31,000 nt of DNA from Silene noctiflora. Taxonomy: Eukaryota > Streptophyta > Magnoliopsida > Caryophyllales > Caryophyllaceae. Numbering within the stretch: the first letter of the stretch is position 1; each line of letters begins with the position of its first letter. Both the position numbers and the translations under genes were made by a program. The notes under the pieces are model-generated. The model made no database searches, had not been told where the DNA came from, and saw only the letters and a program-made list of their open reading frames with translations. Shown one piece after another: positions 11,598 through 20,879 of the stretch. The stretch covers positions 168,439 through 199,438 of the forward strand of contig VHZZ01000537.1 in assembly GCA_009801015.1 (NCBI GenBank). The letters run 5' to 3'.

Positions 11598-13122
11598 TAT
11601 TAATAAATTTGTTCAGTCATATAATGAGGGAAAAGAAAAAAGAGAGGAATTTAATGGGGATTGGAGAATTGAATAGAGGATTTTGTATTAAATTGTATTG
11701 GGAATTTGAATATGGAAATATACTGTAATAGTACTTGAGTTCCTGCAAGGCTGCAGGTTTGATGCGCATTTGTTTTGTCTGACTGACATAAATGAAAAAT
11801 GTGAGACAATAAAATATACTCTGTGTACTGGTTTAAAGACGTTAAAATAGGAAAAAGGGGTAAAAAGAAGGCGACATGGGGAAAATGGTAAGAATAGAGT
11901 CAAGTATAAGACGTGAGTGGGGTAAAGACTGTGAGAGTAGTTGGATACATGGACATGTAGTCGTTACAAAAGATGTGGGTAATCAACAATTTTGTGGGTT
12001 TTTTTAAGACCGTCTTTGTAGGCTATGATTAAATGCCTTAAACCAGAAAAACCAAAATTAATGATTGTTTTTAAAAAGAATATTGGGACAAACAAAGATC
12101 ATATCATTAGTGAAATTGGGCTTAAATAATACGTAATTGTTTTTAAGTACACATTTTACTTAATTATTATGTACAACATTTTCATTGTTACCCCTTTAAA
12201 GTGCACAAATAGGACTATACATCCAGATGTATATGAGCATCGTATATCCAATACAAATCTAATTTGATTTACATTTTAAATTTTTAGGTGTTAAAATTAA
12301 AATCTTATTGATTTTATATGTATTATTTTTGAGTTTCAATATAATGTTTTGAGTCAATTTTTTTTTTATTAAGGTGATCATATTCTTTTCAACAAAGCTC
12401 GTAAAATGTATATATAAGCTCAAATTTTTTGCTATAAAGCTCCAAATCTATACTATCAAATGTATACAACTAGTTGTATAGTTCTCTAATTGTTTAAAGT
12501 GGTAGTGAATCAATACTTACCTTCATTTTTTAAATAAACACAAAACACTCCTCTCAGCTACCTCTGAACTCGAGAAAGGGAAGGGGTGTAATTGGTGTCT
12601 CTGTCTCACTAGGTTGGCAAGGGAAGTTGTCAAGGTGGCAATCGGGTTATTTGGGGGCGAGTTCGGGTCATATCATATCGCGTCTATATTCGAGTTGGGT
12701 TTGAGTTGGGTCGGGTTCAAGTCATTATTTGCTCGAGTCTTTTATATAGATCTGTCAGGTCGGGTCATTATCAAGCTCATTATCAAGTCGGGTAATTATG
12801 ATAATTTGTGGGGAGTTGGGTCGGGTTTTACTTTGTTTGACTCATCGATTTTTTCCGATTATTTTACCAGTTTGAGTTGCGTTATGGTCATTATTTAGTG
12901 AAGTTATAAGCTAAGTTATTTTTATATGTACGAGTACATTATAAAAGGCGTTCACAATGTCGGTTTATAATTTTGTCGGTTTATAATTTCTCTTTATCGC
13001 CTTGACTTTTCGTTTATAGGGTTAGATTTAGAATTAATGTCGGGTTATCTTCCAGGTCGGATCAGTTGTCGAGTGGGGTCGAGTCAATGTATATATAAAG
13101 CTGATTCGGGTTACGAGTCATC
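11598..13122. other. Upstream region of the receptor kinase; AT-rich then TCGGGT-rich spacer
   Basis: 11598 to about 11900 is presumably the promoter and 5' UTR of the minus-strand receptor kinase. From 12000 to 12550 the DNA is AT-rich without features. Between about 12610 and 13110 many short, irregular copies of a TCGGGT/GGGTCGG motif occur, giving a G/T-biased strand. A 94-codon open frame in it (12614-12898) has no recognisable domain and I take it as non-coding repeat DNA. Confidence 0.45.
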
Positions 13123-14742
13123 TTGAATAAAGGGACGTACTTTTTCACATACGGATTTCACTCTTTCACGTACGCCTTTTACAATACCACCCTTGTCATT
13201 TTTTTCCATGGCCTCACCCAATTGATTTTTTCCTCCCTTTCCTCATCTCCATTCAGTCTTTCACCACCACCTTCATTCATCACCTACATTTATTATCTCC
13301 GGCCAGTCCAATTGCCGGCAATCAAACTAAAATTAAAAATAAAAAAATAAAACAAAAACTAATTACTATTTACATAAGAACAACTTAATTATGATTTATT
13401 TTTTTTTTTTAAAAAAAAAGGAAAAAACAAGATAGCACAAAATTACAGCAACATCGTCACTACCTAACAACTCACACACCACTGACCAGCAACACCTCAC
13501 TCCCAGACCACCACCTTCTGACCACCACCGTCGTCGGCCACAGACAACCATACGACCAACCTCATGCACTCGCTTCTCTCCCGCACTCCCCTCCCCCTGC
13601 TCCAACCACCATACCTACCGCATTGTTGTCGCTCCGAGCACCCTCCGTATTAGGAACTGAAGATGGAAAGGGAAGAAGGCAAAAGGGGAATTGGGGATAC
13701 ACGGTAGTACCACAAAAATTAATTTTACTAATTAACAATCATCAAACCCTAATAACTTCAATAAATAATTGCTACACAGTACAACTATTTCAATAGGTTA
13801 TAAAATTATAATTCATTCAAGTTTTTAGAAGTTAGCACAATTAGATTCGAATTTAGGGAAAACGTAATACGGCATTAATTTCTTTAGGTTTAGATGTAAC
13901 ACCCCTAATTTACGTATATATTTATATAATTTATTTTCCCATATTTCGTATTTAATTTTCCGGGAAAATATTCTTTTTCATATTTAATTGGCTTATCTAG
14001 CTTGAGTTTGGTGAAAACCCACTTCGTTATTGGGTTTCACGTGTCCCTTTGGTGGATTGGGTGAGTTTTGGGCTTAAGCTTGGAATAAACCAATGAGTTT
14101 TTGTATAAATAAGAGGGGAAACTAAACCCTTACTTTTCTTTTATACATCTTTTCATAAAAACCCTAAACCTAGTTTTCTCTCCTCTCTTTTCCTCTTGGA
14201 GCCGTGTGTCTCCCTTCTACCTAGGGTTTCGTGCGCCTCTTGTCCCTCTTTTTCTTCATCGTTTTTCGAGCCTTGATTGATCCTACTCCTTGGATCTATC
14301 AATCTTTGTCGTAAGTTCCGCTTTTTTTTAAGCGTTTATTTCGTTAGTTTTATATAATTAGTATTTTAATTAGTTACGTTCTCTTTTGGCTCGTATGATG
14401 GTTCATAAAGGCGTGGANATTTCACNTGGAGAAGACGTCTACGTTGTTGAGGACGATCTCTAGATTTATTNGCTAAAAAGGTAACTAGGTGTTTCTCTTT
14501 TAATTGTGTTTATGCCAATTGATATGATTAATATGATTTAATGATTGTTTTGTATGATTGGTACATGTTGATTAATTGTTATCATGATTATTTTTTATGG
14601 CTAATAATATGTTTGTATATGTTTTAATACTTTAATTACATATCATATGTTGTTTACGTGTTTATTATGGGTGTTGTGTGCGCAACTCGGGTTTACGAAT
14701 GAAACTCTAGAGGCGGCATAATAGGCGGCCAATGGTAGGTTC

Positions 14743-15118
14743 AAAGTTATAGCTAAAGCTAGTATAACCTTGATGATGATTCGAGTGTTACAGCTGAAGT
14801 TATTATAACTTTGGGTCGTTACTCAAGTTATGGTTGTCATAGGCATAACCTTAGAAATATTAATCAAGGTTATAGCTGAGTCTACTATAACATTGGATAC
14901 GAGATAAGGTTATAGCTGAGACTAACGTAACCTTGCGATTATGGCTTAAGGTTATGGTTGGTACTAGTATAACTTTGAGTTTTGTATCAAGATTATAGTT
15001 GAGGTTAGTATAACCTCCCAGGTAAATGTGGTAGTTATAGTCGAGGCTACTATAACTTCGCATCAAGAGTCTACGTCATGACCCAAGGTTACTATAACCT
15101 AGGTTACTATAACCTTGG
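14743..15118. repeat. Diverged ~50-bp minisatellite inside the solo LTR (set A)
   Basis: About eight imperfect copies of a unit built around AAGGTTATAGCTGAGxCTACTATAACCTT recur roughly every 45-55 bp. Each unit is itself nearly palindromic (GGTTATAG...CTATAACC), so single strands could fold into hairpins. The last units at 15090-15118 are short (AAGGTTACTATAACCTAGG). Confidence 0.75.
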
Positions 15119-15407
15119 TTGTTAGTACTTGTTTCACATGTTGTGTTGTGTTCATTGAATGTATAATACCTTGTTTGCACATGTCGTTGGTTACTCTTGT
15201 TCATATGATAAGTAGGATAGTCAGTTATACTGTCCTACGAGTTGAGTCGTGATGTTGATCACGCATGTTAGTACAGTCAGTTATACCGTGCATTTGTTTG
15301 TTGTCTAGTGGTATAGATGACAATGGTATCAGTTATATACTATCGGAATGAACTAACGCTACCCTTTGGGGATTTCTTTTGGTCTATGTTAGGGGGGGTA
15401 GCAGAGG

Positions 15408-15692
15408 CAGTTGTTATACGCTCTGTTCCCCGAGTGTCGTTCGGTGTACAGTTATTGCACCGAGAGTCTGGCCAGGTCTTAGACATATAGGCAGTGGTTA
15501 TNCGCTATACATAGTACCGTGGATGCAGTTGTTATACGATCCACACCGATGAAGGCAGTTGTTATACGCTCCGTCAGTTCAGAGGCAGTTGTTATTACGC
15601 TCTGACAGTTAGAGGCAGTTGTTATACGCTCTAACGACGTTCGTTCTATACACTGTGCTTTTGTAAGTGGAGGCAGTTGTTATACGCTCCGT
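15408..15692. repeat. GGCAGTTGTTATACGCTCT tandem repeat inside the solo LTR (set B)
   Basis: A second, unrelated repeat: the core AGGCAGTTGTTATACGCTC recurs about seven to eight times, mostly 30-40 bp apart, with variable spacers. Some copies are degenerate (for example near 15490 and 15520). It lies downstream of set A in the same LTR. Confidence 0.8.
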
Positions 15693-16187
15693 GGTTGGTT
15701 ATTTGGTTATTTCATGGTTGGTTTTCATGACTGTGTACGTTGTTGTGTTGCGTTGTTATCTTCATGTGTCCTTGTTTGATAGTAAGTTGGTATCGAGTTT
15801 TCATGAGTATAGTTGGTCTCACATGTCTGCTGATTTTACATTTCAATTGTTATTGATTGTTAGTTATATTCAATTGTTGTAAACATGACTGGGAGAGCAT
15901 CTAGTTACTCCCGACTGATTGTCGACCCCCATNCTCAGGTTGAATGCTTGTCGTTGTTCTGNTGATGCTTGCTTGGGATGCATCGAGAGGCGAGATGAAT
16001 AAATCGTTTAGGAGTTTATTTTAAGTTTGAGAACTCTTGAATAATGTATTAGTTTGGTTTTGGTTTAGTAGCGAACCAGATTGGTCAGGTGTTTCCGCCA
16101 CCTTGACCCTTTTATCAGTGTTATACTCTGATTATCCTTTATTATACGTTTTTCCCTTTGTTTTATAATTCGGGTTGTTACATTAGA

Positions 16188-16454
16188 AAAAAGGGTATCA
16201 TATGAAAAAATAATGAAAAAGTGTATGTGAAAGAGTAAAATCCGTATGTGAAAGAATATTTCCGTAAAATAAACAAGTAGTTTTTTCACATGTTATCCTT
16301 GGTAAATTGGTAGCTATTCATTTTAGCTGGAAAAAAAAGTAGTTACCAAACACTTACCAAAAATAAGACAGCTGGAATTTTATTTAAATAATTATTTGGT
16401 TAAATAAACTAGCTTATTTGTCTTGTTAAATAGAGCTTCAAGCTATTTGTTATA
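16188..16454. other. Short spacer between solo LTR and MITE
   Basis: Contains the right arm of the inverted-repeat element (to about 16275), then AT-rich DNA with no gene. Confidence 0.5.
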
Positions 16455-16712
16455 ATCCCTCCATTCAACTTCACACTACATGTTTCTATTTTGTATACTA
16501 TTTACAAATAAGCATTCAATTTTAATTTTTTCTCAATACATAAATAAAAATATATTCAAGTGAAATATTGTTTGATTCGACTTTAGGAGTACATTAAAAA
16601 TATTTAATTTTTATATTTTTTGCAAATACGTAGCTAAAGATATTTATCGCGTATAACACGCGTTGACAAACGTAAAAAAACAAATGTGCAATGTGGAGTT
16701 GAATAGAGGGAG
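16455..16712. mobile_element. Stowaway-like (Tc1/mariner-type) MITE, 258 bp
   Basis: The left end reads ATCCCTCCATTCAACTTCAC and the right end is its imperfect reverse complement (GTGGAGTTGAATAGAGGGAG), giving terminal inverted repeats of about 25-30 bp. A TA dinucleotide flanks each side (16453-16454 and 16713-16714), the Stowaway target duplication. The interior is AT-rich with no coding capacity. Size, end sequence and TA site all fit the family. Confidence 0.82.
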
Positions 16713-16714
16713 TA

Positions 16715-17504
16715 TGTATTACTCTTATCATAAGATTCCTATATAATCATGGAACATTTGTTTTAGGCTAATGGGTTTTGTTTTTGAAATTGGATAATAT
16801 GGGCCAAGTCCATTGAAAATGGATATTTGATTCTCCTTGTATTAGGAGCTGCTTTTTTTCGCCCGTGACTAGTCTAGCCCAAAATAGACATTGACTTTCC
16901 AATTTTACCCCTAATTTATTTCATCTTTTGACTTTCCAATTATATCCCATCCCCTTACATATCTCCAACCTAATAACTCAATTACATAAGTTTAAAATTT
17001 TCAATCATGAACGTGGTAAATTAATTGGATTTGATCGTACACTTTCTTCAATTATTGTTTTCAATCTTCATTAGCAAGTTTATTGTTTATGTGTACGGAT
17101 TGTAGAGGACATAGAATTATTAACTATAGTTGAATTTCAAAATGAACTTTCGGACCGGGTTACCGTCATTTCACTCCTCCGGCGACCGGTAAGGGGTGAG
17201 GAAGGGTGCTCGTGCGTGACAAACGTGAAGGCCATGGTTTGTTAGTGTTCCCATCATGACATATCCACGGCGTCGTCGTGTAATTTACATGACAAAATCA
17301 TGGCTAGGTCGTCAATTTACATGACATGACCATGGCCTCGCACGACATGACCGCGACTTCGTCGTCTGATTTACACGACAAAACGCCTATCATCATATGA
17401 TCATAATTGAAAACAAAGCCAAATCAATATCAAGACCTCAAGCAATATGATTCACAACCATGATCATTCAATTCAAGAGATGTGAGTACATGAATGCTTC
17501 ATTT
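16715..17504. other. Intergenic DNA with short GTCG/ATTTACATGACA repeats
   Basis: No gene is visible. Between about 17270 and 17395 a motif of the form TxATTTACATGACAxxACCATGGC recurs two to three times at roughly 35-60 bp, mixed with CGTCGTCG strings, giving a local GC rise. No element boundaries were found. Confidence 0.45.
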
Positions 17505-17952
17505 AAGTAATATAAAACAACCACTCTCTCTAAGAATTCCCCTCTCGCTTCTCTCTTAAAATAAAAACCCCAAAATCTAATCCTCCTTGAGCTGCCGCCT
17601 CCACCTTCCACCCTCTGTCCTCCCATCTTCTCCTACCCTGGTCGCTGGAGATGGAGTCATCCCTTGCCTCATCTCCGACGATTGATTGGATCTCCCTTTC
17701 TTATCACTTCAAATTTTGACCCCACTTTTTTTGTTCGTTTTCTTTAGCTTCCGATCGATCCGTCTCCGTCTTTAGTGTTGGTGGAGGTTTTCTGCCTCGG
17801 TGGTCTGCCTTTGTCCCGATCGTCCTCCTTTTCCTCGCTCCTTCCTTGGCCAGTCTTGCATGCAATCCTGGGGTGTGTTCCCGACCCCTCCCCTCTTCCC
17901 CCACTCCCCGGTAAGGCTATTTACCCGACCCTGGTATGTTTTGTTTTCGTCT

Positions 17953-18167
17953 GTCCTTGGGATGGGTTTAACCCGTCTCTTTCGAGTCTTGGTGGTTTAT
18001 GTGGTGTTTTCTTTGGGTCGATATGGTGTTACCCTTCCCCTCGCTCCCTCTTTCACTTATCGGGTCCTTGGGATGGACATAATCCATCAGTTTCGAGTTG
18101 TTTTGTGGTTTTTCTCTGTGGATGATATGGTGTTCCCCTCCCCTTCACCCCCTCCCCCACCTATCGG
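17953..18167 (+). repeat. Two imperfect tandem units (111 and 104 bp) within the retroposon
   Basis: Each unit starts GTCCTTGGGATGG and ends near TATCGG: 17953-18063 and 18064-18167. A truncated third start (GTCCATTTTGGG) follows at 18168. Between them they share TTTCGAGT, GGTTT, GATATGGTGTT and a C/T-rich stretch. These may be promoter-like monomers or a degenerate repeat array of the element. Confidence 0.7.
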
Positions 18168-18690
18168 GTCCATTTTGGGCTTTTTTATGCTACTTGTTTG
18201 GGTCTTCGTGTTTTAGTCTGGTTGCATGTAAGGTTGCTAGTAAGGTTGGTTGTCAGGTCTGTGTGGGGTTTCTTTCGGGTGTCTTTGGTGGCCGTGTCCT
18301 TTGGTGTGGGCAAGCTCTTCGTCAGTCGTGGTGGGTTCGGTGGGTCTGCTGTTTTCTTTGTATGAGGTGGGTAAGAGTTGGTGTGATATTGTGCCGTTTT
18401 GAGGGGTAATCGGGTAGGTCCAAGTTGGGTCGGACGTGGTGTTGGTTTGGTTGGATTCGGTGGTCTGCTTCTCTTTATCGTCCATGATGCTGTTTAGTTG
18501 TCTTTGGTTCTCTTTGTTGTCCCTAATAATAATAATATTTAATTATGAGAATAATGACGGGATGAGATTGTGTTCGGTCTATGTTGGGTGCATTGGGATC
18601 GTTCTCTTTGGTGTTTATGGCCAGGTGCTTGGTTGAGGAGCAATTTGTGTATTGGTCTGTTTGCTGGTGCGACTACTTTGGTTGTTGTGC

Positions 18691-18732
18691 TTTGGTCTGT
18701 CAGGTTGGTTCTTTGGTCTGTCAGGTTGGTTC
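18691..18732 (+). repeat. 21-bp perfect tandem duplication
   Basis: TTTGGTCTGTCAGGTTGGTTC occurs twice head to tail (18691-18711 and 18712-18732) inside the retroposon. Probably replication slippage. Confidence 0.9.
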
Positions 18733-19097
18733 TTCAAGATGTAGGGGATCTTTCTCCTTTAGAGGTAAGTCTGTTTGGCTTGTTTTCGCCTTTCCCTTTC
18801 TACGTCCTTGTTGCGTAAGTGCATCTTGTTCTCGTCACTTGTCAGAGCGAATGTCTCGATGGTCTTTGGGAGTCTCGTGCCATGTAGATGCCGCGCATGA
18901 TGAAGTTCAAGTCCAAGCTACCGTTCTCCACCAACATGTTTTAGTTTTCCGACATCTCATTTACCGTACTAGTTTAATAGGAAGTTGTAATTTTATTTTC
19001 AATAATGTTGTAGATATGTACGACTCTCTGAGTCGTATTGCTTGTATGTAACTACTATCTTTACGGTTGCCAAAAAAAAAGTAATATAAAACAGCCA

Positions 19098-20287
19098 TTT
19101 CAACTTCGATCAAAGAAATACGATACTACATCAATGGTGAAGCATCTCCCGCGTAGATAAGTCGACAACAATAGGGACGTCTTCGTGCAGCCAAGACAGC
19201 AATAAAACACCAGTGGCATGTTGTCGTAATTGTCATTGTCGTTATCAAATGGCAAACAGTAAAAAAGCACGTGAATTTGAGGAGTGTGGTATTCAAAGAA
19301 TTCGAGAAATACGATGGTAAATTACCCGGACGATATTAGTAAAATTTGGGCAACAAAAAGAAAAAGTTTAATTGGAACTACAGTGTAGGATTCTGATGTC
19401 TATCATTTTCTACAGGGAAGTTGAGCTGTTGAAGTTCCAACAATTCAATAAACATAACAACATTTGGTTAGTACCCAAAAGATACAAACTTAAACAAACT
19501 AATGGACACTGGCGACATAACTAATGTCCTCCACTTCTTATGGAATACCTAGGTAGCTAGCGGGGTAGAAGATGGTTACTCTTCCGTTTTGCATTGCTTA
19601 CAATATATGGGTGTTTACAAATTTCCGATTTTAACAGACGCTATTTTGCTAATTATTTTCGTCAACCCCGAGTAGGCTAGTAACAAGTTGCTTGATTGCT
19701 ATCGAGTTGAACTCGAAATAAGCAACATTTACCCAAAAAAAGAGAGATATTTTCCGTCAAAATGTTTTTCTACTAGTAATTGCACTCTCTTTAGTAGCCT
19801 AACTTCTTGCAAAACAATATTTTGTTTCTCTTTTGGAGAGTCTTATTGCTGCTTTCGAATTAAAAATGTGAAAGGAATAAGCGAGAAAATAGGCAATCTT
19901 GCTCTTTTGAAAGTCTTTGAAAAACCGCTTATGGGATCCTCAAATGAGATGATCCGCTTTCATTTTGAAGAATTCAACGATGTCTATATCAACCGGATCG
20001 CAAACAAAAGCAATTTGAAGTTCGTCCACTTTATCAAAGAAATTCAATTTACACAGGTAAAATATTACGCCATTGAATAAAATAGATGGATCAATCAACT
20101 ATGACGAACAATGTAACCCACTGAAATATATGATCTCTTTTTTATTGGGCGTGATACTCATAATCTGATTTCAAATTCCGGCAAAAAAACCAAAACAAAA
20201 GAAACAGCAAAAAAAAAAAGACAACATACCTTAAACAAGTTCAGTTACATGTACATCTTATTCAGCTGAATTCTATTAGCATTACCA
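19098..20287. other. Intergenic region downstream of the retroposon
   Basis: Mostly AT-rich DNA without a recognisable gene, apart from an unidentified plus-strand open frame listed separately (19688-20080). The stretch 20080-20287 is probably the 3' UTR side of the minus-strand exons that follow. Confidence 0.4.
19688..20080 (+). CDS. Unidentified open frame, possibly an exon
   Basis: A 130-codon open frame that I do not recognise. The second half has a protein-like composition (for example EKIGNLALLKVFEKPL and NEMIRFHFEEFNDVYIN), and near its end, after residues FIKEIQFTQ, the DNA reads CAG then GTAAAA, a good splice-donor consensus (at 20056). The first half is Cys/Ser/Phe-rich and less convincing. 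It may be one exon of a larger gene, a gene fragment or chance. No neighbour supports a function. Confidence 0.2.
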   Translation: MLDCYRVELEISNIYPKKERYFPSKCFSTSNCTLFSSLTSCKTIFCFSFGESYCCFRIKNVKGISEKIGNLALLKVFEKPLMGSSNEMIRFHFEEFNDVYINRIANKSNLKFVHFIKEIQFTQVKYYAIE

Positions 20288-20879
20288 TCATACAATCAAA
20301 CCATAAATGCTACGCGACTCAGTACTTTCTGTACGCAGGAAGAACTTGGCATCCGAAACTGTTTCTGAATTCTGTAGGTTCTGTATGGTTTGATGTACCA
20401 ATTTCTCATCTTTATGTAAACGTAGTGAAAGTTTTTCCACACCTATAATGGACTGCAGACGAAAGACTGGCAGGTCACAGACTCACAGTACAGGAAAAGA
20501 TGGAGGAGTGGAAATAAAAAGAAGATTAATGTTAGGTGACTAAGGTGAGTGTTAGATTTGAGTGCAGGAAATTAGGAATCATCAAACTGAACACAAACAA
20601 CACCTTAAATAGTCGGCCCCCCCAACCCAACACTTCTGTCTCGGGAGTTCGGGAGCGATGTTAATCAACAACCAGCTGCTAAACAGTCCCTCAAAACTGT
20701 TTTCTGCACAGTTGTTACTGTCTATGACAGCCGTTCAGTTAATTGGATCGAGACGGCAAGAACAGAGGCACAATGCTCAAACGTCAAAAGCTTCATCTAA
20801 AACATCATCAGCTCCTGAAGTATTTCGTTGTAGAGCATCAAAGTCAGTGGAACAAAGATATTGTTCATGGCTAAGTGAG
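20288..20879 (-). CDS. Two terminal exons of an unidentified minus-strand gene (partial)
   Basis: Reading the minus strand, a penultimate exon at 20879-20783 encodes LSHEQYLCSTDFDALQRNTS then GADDVLDEAFD, and a last exon at 20452-20288 encodes SIIGVEKLSLRLHKDEKLVH then a further 34 residues to a TGA. The last exon has a strong acceptor (pyrimidine-rich, TCTGCAG) and the joined frame is phase-consistent (97 nt beginning with one base of a split codon, then 165 nt). The donor (GAC|GTTTGA) is weak. Composition is protein-like: acidic and amphipathic, perhaps a coiled coil (EKLSLRLHKDEKLVHQTIQNL). I do not recognise the family. Upstream exons would lie between 20880 and 22900; one weak candidate encodes EKFSWGDFQ near 22040-22075. 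The gene may be intact but hard to read, or a remnant. Confidence 0.4.

Larger units (their letters stand above)
13895..16182. mobile_element. Solo LTR of a Ty3/gypsy-type retrotransposon (fossil), 2288 bp
   Basis: The element begins TGTAACACCC and ends GGGTTGTTACA, the inverted TGTAACA...TGTTACA termini common to plant Ty3/gypsy LTRs. A perfect 5-bp target duplication TTAGA flanks it (13890-13894 and 16183-16187). No primer-binding site, gag or pol remains and there is no second LTR, so this is a solo LTR left by recombination between two LTRs. A TATAAATA box at 14104-14111 followed by a C/T-rich leader (AAACCCTAAACC nearby) suggests the U3/R boundary. The family is probably a Tekay-like or Retand-like lineage; this is uncertain. 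The intact target duplication suggests a moderately recent insertion. Confidence 0.9.
13126..16275. mobile_element. Inverted-repeat (TIR-like) DNA element split by a solo LTR
   Basis: The left arm (about 13130-13180) contains CACATACGGATTTCACTCTT, and the right arm (about 16205-16262) carries its near-exact reverse complement around AGAGTAAAATCCGTATGTGA. The arms align over about 50 bp with a few mismatches. Removing the LTR insertion leaves a parental element of roughly 0.85 kb. The interior left of the LTR (13190-13890) has a C/A-rich segment at 13430-13620 and no credible coding region. Exact ends and target duplication are not clear, so the superfamily (MITE, Mutator-like or other) is unassigned. 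Confidence 0.55.
17505..19097 (+). mobile_element. Poly-A-tailed non-LTR retroposon (LINE-derived, non-autonomous) with 19-bp target duplication
   Basis: The flanks AAGTAATATAAAACAACCA (17505-17523) and AAGTAATATAAAACAGCCA (19079-19097) are a 19-bp target duplication with one mismatch. The insert begins with a pyrimidine-rich 5' end (CTCTCTCTAAGAATTCCCCT), ends TTACGGTTGCC plus an A run, and is about 1.55 kb. Long target duplication, A-tail and plus-strand polarity are hallmarks of L1-type target-primed insertion. Several overlapping open frames (17775-18409, 18436-19051) have low-complexity composition, and I found no reverse-transcriptase YxDD or endonuclease motif. I therefore take it as an internally deleted LINE or a LINE-mobilised transcript. 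A processed copy of an unknown host transcript is the main alternative. Confidence 0.75.

Noticed and set aside
12614-12898. 94-codon open frame
   Set aside because: It falls in TCGGGT-rich repeat DNA; composition reflects the repeat, with no recognisable motif.
15408-15692. Regularly spaced repeats suggesting a CRISPR-like array
   Set aside because: Spacing is irregular, units are diverged, there are no cas genes, and the host is a plant; they are minisatellite units of an LTR.
17775-19051. Overlapping plus-strand frames of 82-156 codons and an 82-codon minus-strand frame
   Set aside because: They lie within the retroposon, are low-complexity (F/W/C/V-rich), repeat with its tandem units and show no domain.
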